Part shown: piece by piece, positions 1-11,100 of the stretch
Layout: every line of letters begins with the position of its first letter
Position numbering within the stretch: the stretch's first letter is position 1
Source: Triticum aestivum
Taxonomy: Eukaryota > Streptophyta > Magnoliopsida > Poales > Poaceae
NCBI RefSeq assembly: GCF_018294505.1
Contig: NC_057804.1
Location: 251,078,219 to 251,142,218 of the forward strand
Direction: 5' to 3'
DNA length: 64,000 bases
The notes under the pieces: model-generated
Seen by the model: the letters and a program-made list of their open reading frames with translations, nothing else
What the model was told of the DNA's origin: nothing
Database searches by the model: none
Position numbers and translations under genes: made by a program

Positions 1-655
1 GTGAGGGTAAGACTGCTGCTGATAGGACCGGGAGCGGGTATGCGAGTAGCACGCGGTGGTTTACCCAGCTTCGGAGCTCTCTGAAGAGATAATACTCCCA
101 CTGCTGCATGTCTGAGTGTATCTGGTATATCTGGCACAGAGTGCTCCTGGAGCTGTATCTAAGGTGAGTGCCATAGGCATCTGGCATCGTATATGCATGT
201 ATGTGGCATGTTCTAGTGGTCGGCCATGCTCATGGCCGTGAGCATATGGTGCTCATGCGTGAGTGCATGTGAGTCTCTTCCTCTCTGGATGGATGGATGT
301 GTGCCCATATATATAGGCATAGCTAGCTTAGAGAGTAAGCTATGTGGTGGGCATGGGTAAGGCATGGTGCATGTCATGCTTGTCCCCTGGGTCACTTCAT
401 AAATAGTGTCAGGGGACAAGTGACACTATACATGATGGCATCGAGGTACAGCCGTCTCATTCGCGGTATGGCCGCCACGTTGGGGTCTTGTCGGTGTCGC
501 TTCGGGCTGCAGTCAGCAGCCGGCTGGTTGGCACAGTCGGCAGCCAGCTGGTTGGAGCAGTCGGCAGCCGGCAGCCAGCCAGACAGAGCAGTCAGACGGG
601 GAGCCGGCAGGAGCGGCCGGGTAGTCGGACTAAAGGGCTTTGCTAGCCCCGATGT
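1..655 (-). repeat. LTR-like remnant of an unassigned Gypsy element
   Basis: The stretch resembles the transcribed part of a Triticeae Gypsy LTR read on the minus strand. It has a 'gtttaccca..ttcggagctctc' block near 58-82 like those near the 3' end of such LTRs, and a TATA-like catatatatag at 306-316. Around 505-590 are three diverged copies of a roughly 26-bp GCAGTCGGCAGCC-GGCTGGTTGG unit. I could not place either terminus, PPT or TSD, so the boundary with the antisense gene starting near 660 is approximate. It could instead be a poorly conserved part of element A. Confidence 0.35.
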
Positions 656-669
656 CTTGAAATATCGTC

Positions 670-2784
670 TTGCCGTCTTCGGGGTACTCGTGGTCAATTA
701 CTCCGACAGTGGACTCCTCCCACGAAGGGGAGGAGGAAGAAGAAGAAGACGCCCCATCCGGAGAGGATGAGGGGCCCGCGGAAGCGGACCGGGGGGCCGG
801 AAAAGGTCCTCGGTGCAGGGCCGTCATTCCCCTGTCTTCCGATGATGACGAGTCGGATTCCTCTCGCGGAGGCGGGGGGAATCAGGAAGAGATCCTACCT
901 CCCCTCACTGGGAGGGGAGAAGAAGAGAAAAGCCGCCCCAGGAGGGGATGCCGGGGCGTCCAAGAAGGGGAAGGGGCCCCTTCCGGACTACTCCGCCACG
1001 ACCGCTCTCAGCGAGGAGGGGTGGCTGCCCAGGGGGAAGCCCCTAGCGCGATCGTAAGTGTCTGCATTCTATCATGACTTCACTTCATAGTTTTTGTATT
1101 TATAACGCCAAACATATGTGCAGTCCGGCCAGGGATCACCCCGAGGTATCCTCCTCTGGGCCCCTGAGCAATTCGGAGATGAATTTGCTTAAGACGACCA
1201 CTACTCCTCAACCCGCGGACGACACGGAGGTGCTGTCCCAAAGGCTCCCAGAGCGGGGGTAGGTGACTCTAGAGATGCCCCGAGGCGGGGTCCCAGACGT
1301 CGGACACGCGGGGTTCAAGATCCCCGCGGATCGTGTCGACGAGACCCACGGCCAGTCGGGCTCTCAGCCGCACATAATTCCGGAACCTTCGATGGTTCCA
1401 AACTTAGGCGGGCGACCCCTCATTACGGACGGCAAGCCGTCTGTATCGAGGACTTCCGTCGCGCCTGAGGCGCCAGACTGTCTGCTAGAAGCGCTTCGCG
1501 GCGCTTCCATAGATGAAGAGCACCGTACTCTCATGAGTACGGTGATTCGAAAGGTTTTGTCCGCCAAAAGCGGACTAACCGAAGCGTGCACCAGCCTCCT
1601 GATAGGCTTTGAGGTAAGTAATAAATATGTGCAAAATTACCACCTGATAGGTAGTAGCCCGTGATACTCTATTTGGCGTTCGGAAGGAAAAGCCAAACGT
1701 AGGGTCAATGATAATTGGCAGGAGTTTAATGATAAGTAATGTTGTGAATAAGCAAGTTGTGCTGCTTGCTGCTGCTGCCCGTACTGCCGAGGTTGCCGAA
1801 CTGAAACGGGACCTGGAGCAGGCGCAAGGAGAGCTAGACCTCACGAAGAGGCAGCTCGAATAGAACAAGGGTAAGTGATTCCCTCTCTTATGCATGTGAG
1901 GATACTAAGAATTGACGACTCTAACGCCTAAGTGTCGTGACTGTGTAACAGGGTCCACCACCGAAGTGGCGTCCCTGAAGAAGGCGCTACCCGAGGCCGA
2001 AGAAAAGGCGGCCTCAGAGTGTAAGGAGCGTAAAAAGCAAAGCGCTAGGGTAGGTGAGGTACAGCAAGAGCTCCTGGACCTCGGCAAGAAATGCGAGTTC
2101 GTGGAGCATGATCTGAAGGCGAAAGAGGTCGAGCTTGCGAAGGCCCTTGTGAATTTGAAGGACGCCAAGGCCGAAGCCGAGAAAGCACAACAGGAGATCC
2201 ATGAGGCTAAGAAGATAGTAGCGGGTAAGAAGTTCTTTATGCAAAGCAAACATGTGGAGGAGGCGTATCTTTTACTTACTCGAATTCGGAGCTCTCCAGG
2301 GGCGTTCGCAGATCTGCCATGCAGCGTATCAGATGTTGTGGAGTTCTACCGTGCCCAGGAGGGGAACTCAATGGAGAAGCTATTCTGGTCCCAGTATGCT
2401 GGGGCTGAACACCCGATGCCTCTGAGTGACCAACTGAAGCAGTTGGTCGAACTCCACACGGCGGTCGAACTGGCTATGAAAGGTTTCATAGTCCGGATGT
2501 GGCCTGGTGAGCTCATGCATAGTAGCTACTTCGGTCTGATCAAGCGGATGGTGGATGCCTGCCCGTGGCTTGAAGTGATCGAGTGATCCGTGTGCATCGA
2601 GGGTGCCCGCCGGGCCCTTGCCCGCGTCAAGGTGCATTGGGGCAAGCTGTATGTGGAGAAGCTGGTCAAGGGCGGGCCACCGGAGGGCAAGACGCATCGC
2701 CATCCCAAGCTATACTATGATGGTGTTATGAAGGGTGCTTGTCTCGTCGCTGATGAATGTACCAAGGACACCATTTTTGAATGA
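670..2784 (+). pseudogene. Decayed antisense multi-exon gene of element A (coiled-coil protein)
   Basis: This gene runs opposite to gag, as is known for several Tat-lineage elements. Likely exons are 670-1053, 1124-1613, about 1752-1870 and 1952-2784. Donors GTAAGT are visible at 1054, 1614 and 1871; acceptors end at 1123 and 1951. The first exon encodes an acidic Ser/Asp/Glu-rich region, the third and fourth a Glu/Lys/Ala-rich coiled coil, followed by a globular tail with LFWSQYAGAEHP and VCIEGARRALARVKVHW. It is broken: the expected start reads TTG at 670, a frameshift lies near 900-930, and stops occur at 1260 (TAG), 1861 (TAG) and 2584 (TGA, where Arg is expected). The function is unknown. 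The tail resembles that of the antisense gene of element E. Confidence 0.6.
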
Positions 2785-3812
2785 ATTCGCTTCTGTCATA
2801 TTTGTATTTTTAAGGACGAAGTTACTTGCGCTATGAAGCTCTTTTGCTATTTAAAATATTACCTTCTATGCAGCTGTTTATAAAATTCTGAAAGTAGGCC
2901 AGTCGTCGGCTTCCTCCCCCGCGTAACTAGTACTGGGGTGTTCATGGAAAACCCGGACACTCTTTATCCAAATGTTTGGTCCTTTAAGGAGGTGTCCGGC
3001 GCAGCGAACAAGGCAATCGGACTATGCGGCTTGATAACTTTCACTTAGCCATAGAAGTCTACAATTTTAAATTTTGGCGAAGCCCCTGGAATCCGGAAGA
3101 CCGAATCGGGGCGCTATACACGCCTAGATCGGACGAAGCCGATATATCGCCTAAAGCGGAAAATCTTTAAGGATTTTAAGACCTCTAGAATAGCGACCAG
3201 CTCTCGCCACATCATGTCGGTCAGTTTTCGGCTTTCTTTACTAAGGTGCTCATTCGGAAGAACCGGGACACAATCGCAGTAGTTCTCCCTGCGCTACCTT
3301 AGTCGATATAACGGAATGGAAGGCACCAAAACAAGGGAGCCGCGCTATCCCAACTGTAGACCAAAGACATGATTCAGAGCTGATGCATATAATGCTATAA
3401 GTTCGGGGTGCCGCACTGTTTAAAGTGTTCGGACTTTTATTTGCCATACTTCGGGGCGCCATCAGAAGCCCCTGGCAAACTGGCCGTACCAAGGTGTATG
3501 GATGCAATACCAAATAAACATTTATAAGAGAAAAATACTCAAATAAGGATAATAAGCTGACGCTATATATAATCTCCAATTGACGAAAAATACGTCTAAG
3601 CGTATGTTACAATGGATGCATTAAGCAGAGATAAAAATAGGACTATTTGACATGTTCTATCCAGAGGCAGGGTGTGTACAGATAGATGAAGCAGGTATAA
3701 TGATCGTAAATAGATTCCACCTGGGTATTTCCTTCTGCGCACAACGTCTGTTGCCTCCTTGGATGTCTCTTCCATATGAGTCCGGCAATTCGGCTCTTCT
3801 GAGGATGCTGCA
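2785..3812. other. Non-coding spacer of element A between antisense gene and protease
   Basis: No credible coding region is seen. Short runs such as gcgaagcccctgg and ttcggggcgcc recur loosely. In pol-containing Tat elements the reverse transcriptase to integrase block would lie to the right of this spacer; here the spacer leads straight into the protease region, so pol is missing rather than displaced. Confidence 0.5.
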
Positions 3813-4047
3813 CTAATGCGGTGTCCTGAAATGTAAGAGGGGAAGGGTATGAAGGTATTTGGCGGTTAGCCGTACTATCGTCTGAGTCGTTGATACGCCT
3901 CCGCCTATGCCCATGGTATCTTGAGTGCGTAATTGTGTACGCGTGGCACGAATGCTGCTTTGAAGGGGCTTGAGCAGAGGCCAGACTACTAATAACGCTC
4001 TTGGCGTTCCTGATGATCCTGTTGCGGGGTACTCCGGACTCGCTTGA

Positions 4048-4713
4048 CTATGCTCGAGGTTGTCGCTGGATTGGTTTGTCGAAGTAGGGCGCATTGTATT
4101 CTGCCGCGAGGGCTGTCGTATGATCTTTTGTTCGAAGTGAGCGGTCCATATTTCTATTGACAGTGATGACCCCGCACGGTCCTGGCATCTTGAGCTTAAG
4201 GTATGCATAATGTGGTACCGCATTGAATCTAGCAAATGCGATTCGTCCGAGCAGTGCATGGTAGCCACTGCGGAAAGGGACGATGTCGAAGATTAACTCT
4301 TCGCTTCGGAGGTTATCCGGGGATCCGAAGACCACTTCCAGTGTTATAGAGCCCGTACAGCGTGCCTCTACCCCAAGAATTACACCTTTAAAGGTTGTTT
4401 TGGTGGGCTTGATCCTTGAAGGGTCAATGCCCATCTTGCACACTGTGTCCTGGTAAAGCAGGTTCAGTCTGCTGCCGCCGTCCATAAGGACTCGCGTGAG
4501 GTGGAATCCGTCAATGATTGGGTCTAAGACCAATGCGGCCGAGCCGCCATGGCGTATGCTGGTAGGATGATCTCTATGATCAAAGGTGATCGGACACGCT
4601 GACCATGGGTTGAATTTGGGGGCGAGTGGCTCCATTGCATAGACGTCCCGTAGTGCTCGCTTCCGTTTCAGCTTGGGGATATGGGTGGCGTAGATCATGT
4701 TGACCGTTTTCAC
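4048..4713 (-). CDS. Retroviral-type aspartic protease domain of element A
   Basis: A 221-residue open frame. The active-site motif is VLMDGGSRLNLLY (Asp in DGGS, near residue 79), followed by a flap-like region and the hydrophobic LLGR motif near residue 153, as in retropepsins of plant Gypsy elements. The upstream part (PKFNPWSACPITF.RDHP) is the conserved linker that precedes the protease in Tat elements. The frame is uninterrupted, but it is out of register with gag because of a ten-C run (4716-4725 on the plus strand). It would mature Gag; with no Pol it could serve only a gag-protease element. Confidence 0.75.
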   Translation of the reverse strand: MKTVNMIYATHIPKLKRKRALRDVYAMEPLAPKFNPWSACPITFDHRDHPTSIRHGGSAALVLDPIIDGFHLTRVLMDGGSRLNLLYQDTVCKMGIDPSRIKPTKTTFKGVILGVEARCTGSITLEVVFGSPDNLRSEELIFDIVPFRSGYHALLGRIAFARFNAVPHYAYLKLKMPGPCGVITVNRNMDRSLRTKDHTTALAAEYNAPYFDKPIQRQPRA

Positions 4714-4715
4714 CT

Positions 4716-6409
4716 GGGGGGGGGGATTTCTTTTGTCCCCCTATGTTCGGACGCCGGGTCTCTTCGTCATTGTCGCTGTGCAGCCCCTTGTCCTTGTTTT
4801 CGGTGTTTATCTTACCGGCCTGTTTGAACATCCAGCAGTATCTATTAGTGTGGTTGGCTGGCTTGTCCGGGGTGCCATGGATTTGGCACGAGCGCTCCAG
4901 TATGCGGTCCAGGCTAGACAGTCCCTGATTATTTCTTTTGAACGGCTTTTTCCGCTGACCGGACTTAGATCCGCTGAATCCGGCGTTGACCATCGTGTCT
5001 TCAGTGCTGTCGCCATTGCTCCGTCTCTTATGCCTGTTAGGCCGTGGCTTGCCGTTAGCATCGCGGCTGTCTGAAGTGCCGGAATGTGGCGTGGTGCCGC
5101 TGCGGGGCAACCAGCTATCCTCACCCGCGCAAAAGCGGGTCATTAGGGCCGCGAGAGCTGCTATAGACTTGGGCTTTTCTTGTCCGAGGTGTCGGGCGAG
5201 CCACTCGTCACGGATATTATGCTTGAAAGCCGCCAGGGCTTCGGCGTTCGGACAGTCGACTATTTGGTTCTTTTTAGTAAGGAACTGAGTCCAGAATTTC
5301 CGAGTTGACTCTTCGGGCTATAGAGTAATGTGGCTCAGGTCATCGGCATCTGGTGGTCGCACATATGTGCCCTCGAAGTTATCAAGGAATGCATCTTCTA
5401 GGTTTTCCCAACTGCCAATGGAATTTGCTGGCAGGCTGTTTAACCAGTGTCGGGTAGGTCCTTTGAGCTTAAGGGGAAGATACTTGATGGCGTGTAGATC
5501 ATCTCCGCAGGCCATGTGAATGTGGAGAAGGAAATCTTCGATCCATACTACGGGGTCTATTGTGCCATCGTACGATTCGATGTTTACGGGTTTGAACCCT
5601 TCTGGGAATTCATGATCCATTACTTGGTCAGTGAACCAGAGGGGGTGTGCGGCGCCTCTATGCCGGGCTATGTGGCTACGCATGTCGGATTGGTTTGGGT
5701 TGCTGTGTTCGGCCCGGCCGGACTTGTTGATGGTGTATCCGACGCGACGGTCATCGTCGCGCGCTGGGGCGTGCCCCCGTGATCCGTAAATCGATCTTGG
5801 CTGTCCTGCTTTATTTTCCAGAATATCTTGCAAGTCTTGCCTGTTACCATGAGCCGTAGTGTATCGGCGTGGGGGTGCAGGCTGGTATCCGGGCTGATAT
5901 CCTGTTTTATCCCGGCCACGGGGTGGCCGGTCAGCCGTTTGGCGTTCGAGTCCGTATTCCTCGGCTACCAGGACTTCAGTCCATCTATTTGTGAGCAGAT
6001 CTTGATCAGCTTGGAGTTGCTGCTTCTTCTTCTTCAGGCTCTTCGCAGTGGCTATAAGCCTACGCTTGAAGCGCTCCTGCTCCACGGGATCCTCAGGCAC
6101 GCCGAATTCATCGTCGCCGAGGCTAATCTTGTCTTTGGAGGGGGGCATGTAGTTGTCCTCCTCCGGGTATACGTCTGTCGCCTGTTCTTCTGGGTTGACC
6201 TGCTCATCTTCCTGTTCGGCCTGCTCGAAGGCGGGCTGGTCAGGGTCATATTCTTCTTCGGCGCCATCCGGATTATTTTCGTCTCTGGGGCCAGTATTGC
6301 TGTGGCGGGGCTTGGAGCGGCGCCGACGACGCCCATGCTTTGTTTTTCTTTCTGAGGGGTTATCATCCGTTGCCTCATCGCCATTTGTTTTCTTTGGAGT
6401 GTCTACCAT
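4716..6409 (-). pseudogene. gag, central and C-terminal part, element A
   Basis: From 6409 leftward the frame gives a hydrophilic region with Lys/Arg and Glu-rich runs, then the capsid-like core (YDGTIDPVVWIEDFLLH, LPLKLKGPTRHWLNSLP) typical of the plant retrotransposon Gag family. The frame stops at 5318-5320 (TAG), then continues in the same frame to the ten-C run at 4716-4725, after which the protease is in another frame. It joins the N-terminal segment at 16379-17073 across element B. In the joined sequence an ATAT run near 6408-6419 appears two bases too long, putting the segments out of frame. It is therefore a broken gag. Confidence 0.7.
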
Positions 6410-6510
6410 ATATATATCGTATGAGGAGGTGGCTGTCCACCGCCCGGTGAGCGGTGGCTCCTGTTATTTTCGTCCATACCGTCGATGTCTTCAGATTCGA
6501 AGTCAAGCAC

Positions 6511-8011
6511 TGATACGTCCATTTTGCATCATGCTTTTATATCGATATTTATCGCATTATGGGCTGTTATTTCACATTATGTCATAATACTTATGGCTAT
6601 TCTCTCTTATTTTACAAGGTTTACCATGAAGAGGGGGAATGCCGGCAACTGGAATTCTGGCTGGAAAAGGAGAAATATTGGAAACCTATTCTGTACAACT
6701 CCAAAAGTCCTGAAACTCCACGGAATATCTTAAAATAAATAAAGAAAAATCGTCGCCAAAGATGAAGGCCAGGGGGCCCACACCCTGCTCACGAGGGTGG
6801 GGGGCGCGCCCCCCTACCTCGTGGGCCCCCTTGTGGCTCTCCGATGCCCATCTTCTCCTATATGAGCTCTTTCGATGAGAAAAAAATCAGAAGCAACCTT
6901 ACGGGACGAGACTCCACCGCCATGAGGCGGAACCTTGGCGGAACCAATCTAGGGCTCCGGCAGAGCTGTTCTGCCGGGAAAACTTCCCTCCGGGAGGGGG
7001 AAATCATTGCCATCATCATCACCAACGCTCCTCTCATCGGGAGAGGGCAATCTCCATCAACATCTTCATCAGCACCATCTCATATCCAAACCCTAGTTCA
7101 TCTCTTGTATCCAATTCTTGTCTCCAAGTCCGGGATTGGTGCTAGTAGGTTGCTAGTAATGTTGATTACTCCTTGTAGTTGATGCTAGTTGGTTTATTTG
7201 GTGGAAGATTATATGTTCAGATCCTTTATGCATATTATTACCCCTCTGATTATGAACATGAATATGCTTTGTGAGTAGTTACGTTTGTTCCTGAGGACGC
7301 GGGAGAAGTCTTGCTATTAGTAGTCATGTGAATTTGCTATTCGTTCGATATTTTGATGAGATGTATGTTGTCTAACCTCTAGTGGTGTTATGTGAACATC
7401 GACTACATAACACTTCACCATTATTTGGGCCTAGAGGAAGGCATTGGGAAGTAATAAGTAGATGATGGGTTACTAGAGTGACAGAAGCTTAAACCCTAGT
7501 TTATGCGTTGCTTCGTATGGGGCTGATTTGGATCCATATGTTTCATGCTATGGTTAGGTTTACCTTAATACTTTTGTTGTAGTTGCAGATGCTTGCAATA
7601 GAGGTTAATCATAACTGGGATGTTTGTTCCAGTAAGAACAGCACCCAAGCACCGGTCCACGCACATATCAAATTATCAAAGTACCGAACGTGAATCATAT
7701 GAGCGTGATGAAAACAAGCTTGACGATATTCCCATGTGTCATCGGGAGCGCTTTTCATATTATAAGAGTTTGTTCCGGCTTGTCCTTTGCTACAAAAAGG
7801 ATTGGGCCACCTTGCTGCACCTCATTTACTTTTGTTACTTGTTGCTCATTACAATTTATCTTGTCACAAAACTATCTGTTACGACTTATTTCAGTACTTG
7901 CAGAGAATACCTTGCTGAAAACCGCTTATCATTTCCTTCTTCTCCTCGTTGGGTTCGACACTCTTACTTATCGAAAGGACTACGATATATCCCCTATACT
8001 TGTGGGTCATA
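6511..8011 (+). repeat. 5' LTR of element B
   Basis: About 1500 bp, starting TGATACGTCC. The 3' end reads GGGTCATA where the other LTR has GGGTCATCA, so the terminal CA is altered. A GC-rich inverted motif (cacgaggg..ggcgcgcc..cctcgtgg) lies at about 6775-6838, followed by a TATA-like ctatatg at 6858-6864, the probable promoter driving gag-pol. Confidence 0.9.
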
Positions 8012-8023
8012 AAGACTCTTTTC

Positions 8024-8041
8024 TGGCGCCGTTGCCGGGGA
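8024..8041 (+). other. Primer-binding site of element B (tRNA-Asp type)
   Basis: TGGCGCCGTTGCCGGGGA lies 12 bases after the 5' LTR. This is the 18-nt site used by Athila-type elements and is complementary to the 3' end of plant tRNA-Asp (established for the group). Confidence 0.85.
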
Positions 8042-8118
8042 GTGTAGCGCCTTTGGTAAGTGGAATTTGGTAAGGAAAAATTTATATAGTGTGCTAAAAT
8101 TTTCTGTCACTTGTTACT

Positions 8119-11100
8119 ATGGAAAGTGAATCTCCGAGGGGCTTGTTCGGGGTATCTTCACCCCGTCCAGTAGAGCAAAGAGTTGCTCCTCAGCCTGCTG
8201 AACCTATTGAAAATGAAACTCCTTTTGAATTTCCTTTGGGTATTATGGAAAAACTGCTGGCTAATACTTTTACAGGAGATGGAACAAAGGATCCTGACGA
8301 GCATCTATGCTATGTGGATGATATTTGTGGATTATTTAAGCTTGCAGGTATACCCGATGATGTTGTTAAGAAGAAGGCTTTCCCTTTATCTTTGGAGGGA
8401 GACACATTGACATGGTATAGGCTATGTGATGATACGAGATCATGGAACAATAAAAGAGTGATATTGGAATTTCATGAAAAGTATTACCCTATGCATCTTG
8501 TTCATCGTGATCGCAATTATATATATAATTTTTGGCCTCGTGAAGGAGAAAGCATCGCTCAAGCTTGGGGGAGGCTTAAATCAATGTTATATTCATGCCC
8601 CAATCATGAGCTTCCAAGAGAAATAATTATGCAAAGTTTTTATGCTCGGCTTTCTCATAATAATCAAACCATGCTCGATACGTCTTGTGCTGGCTCTTTT
8701 ATGATGAAGACTATTGAATTCCGATGGAATTTATTGAATAGAATTAGACGCAACTCTGAAGATTGGGACCTCGACGAAGGTAAGGAGTCAGGTATGACAC
8801 CTAAGTTTGATTGTGTTAAATCTTTTATGGACACTGATATTTTCCGTAAGTTTAGCACTAAATATGGACTTGACTCTGAGATAGTAGCTTCTTTCTGTGA
8901 ATCTTTTGCTACTTATGTTGATCTCCCCAAGGAGAAGTGGTTTAAATATCATCCTCCCATAGAAGTAAAAGTAGCTGCACCTATTAAAGTTGAAGAAAAG
9001 ACCATCACTTATAATGATCCTATTGTTCCCACCTCTTATGTTGAGAAACCACCTTTCCCTGCTAGAGTAAAGGATCATGCTAAAGCTTCAACTGTTGTTC
9101 GTAAAAGCAATACTAGAACTTATACACCTCCTGAGCAAGTCAAAGTAGAACCTAATATTGCTATTGTTAAAGATCTCTTGTCTGATAATATTGATGGGCA
9201 TGTCATTGAATTCTCTGGTGAAACTGCTAGAATTGCTAAACCCTGTGATAGAGATAAACATAGACCCGTGGTAGGCGTGCCTGTTATTTCTGTTAAAATA
9301 GGAGATCATTGTTATCATGGCTTATGTGATATGGGTGCTAGTGCTAGTGTTATACCCATTGACTTATATAAAGAAATTATGCATGATATCGCACCTGCTG
9401 AGTTAGAAGATATTGATGTTACAATTAAACTTGCCAATAGAGATACTATATCTGCAATGGGAATTGTTAGAGATGTTGAAGTCTTGTGTGGGAAAACCAA
9501 ATATCCCGCTGATTTTCTTGTTCTTGGTTCTCCACAAGATAGCTTTTGTCCCATTATATTTGGTAGACCCTTCTTGAATACTGTTAATGCTAAGATAGAC
9601 TGCGAAAAGAATGTTGTTACAATTGGCTTGGATGATATGGTTCATGAGTTTAATTTCTCTAAATTTAGTAAACAACATCGTGAGGAAGAATTGCCTAGTA
9701 AGGATGAAATTATTGGTCTTGCTTCTATTGCCGTGCCTCCTAGTGATCCTTTGGAACACTATTTGCTAGACCATGAAAATGATATGTTTATGAATGAAAG
9801 AAGGGAAATAGATGAAGTATTCTTTAAACAAGAACCTATTCTGAAACACAATTTGCCTATTGAAATCCTAGGGGATCCTCCTCCACCCAAGGGTGATCCC
9901 GTGTTTGATCTTAAACCCTTGCCTGATAATCTTAAGTATGCTTATCTTGATGAAAAGAAAATATATCCTGTTATTATTAGTGCTAACCTTTCAGAGCAGG
10001 AAGAAGAAAGATTATTGAAAACTCTGAAGAAGCACCGTGCCGCTATTGGATATACTCTTGATGATCTTAAGGGCATTAGTCCCACTCTATGTCAGCATAA
10101 AATAAATTTGGAAGCGGATGCCAAACCAGTTCGTGATCCTCAACGACGTTTGAATTCTAAAATGAAAGAAGTGGTAAGAAAAGAAATACTCAAGCTTTTG
10201 GAGGCAGGTATAATTTATCCCGTTGCTGATAGTCAGTGGGTAAGTCCTGTCCATTGTGTCCCTAAGAAGGGAGGTATTACTGTTGTCCCTAATGATAAAG
10301 ATGAATTGATCCCGCAAAGAATTATCACAGGTTATAGGATGGTAATTGATTTCCGCAAATTAAATAAAGCTACTAAGAAAGATCATTACCCCTTACCTTT
10401 TATTGATCAAATGCTAGAAAGATTATGCAAACATACACATTATTGCTTTCTAGATGGTTATTCTGGTTTCTCTCAAATACCTGTGTCGGCTAAAGATCAA
10501 TCAAAGACTACTTTTACATGCCCTTTTGGTACTTTTGCTTATAGACGTATGCCTTTTGGTTTATGTAATGCACCTGCTACCTTTCAAAGATGCATGATGG
10601 CTATATTCTCTGACTTTTGTGAAAAGATTTGTGAGGTTTTCATGGACGACTTTTCCGTCTATGGTTCCTCTTTTGACGATTGCTTGAGCAATCTTGATCG
10701 AGTTTTGCAGAGATGTGAAGAAACTAATCTTGTCTTGAATTGGGAAAAGTGCCACTTTATGGTTAATGAAGGTATTGTCTTGGGGCACAAAGTTTCTGAA
10801 AGAGGTATTGAAGTTGATAAAGCCAAGGTTGATGCTATTGAAAAGATGCCATGTCCCAAGGACATCAAAGGTATAAGAAGTTTCCTTGGTCACGCCGGAT
10901 TTTATAGGAGGTTCATTAAGGACTTCTCGAAAATTTCTCGGCCCCTGACTAATTTATTACAAAAAGATGTACCATTTGTCTTTGATGATGATTGTGTAGA
11001 AGCATTTGAAATACTTAAGAAAGCATTAGTCTCTGCACCTATTGTTCAGCCACCTGATTGGAATTTACCCTTTGAAATTATGTGTGATGCTAGTGATTAT

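Noticed and set aside
5516..6355. Plus-strand frames opposite gag of element A
   Set aside because: Shadows of the real minus-strand gag, whose capsid motifs are clear.
8024..8041. tRNA gene fragment
   Set aside because: Only 18 bases complementary to a tRNA 3' end; it is a primer-binding site.
7620..8073. Overlapping plus-strand frames in the LTR of element B (also 16065-16412)
   Set aside because: Present in both LTRs in different lengths, no protein motif, and they end inside or just past the LTR; chance frames.
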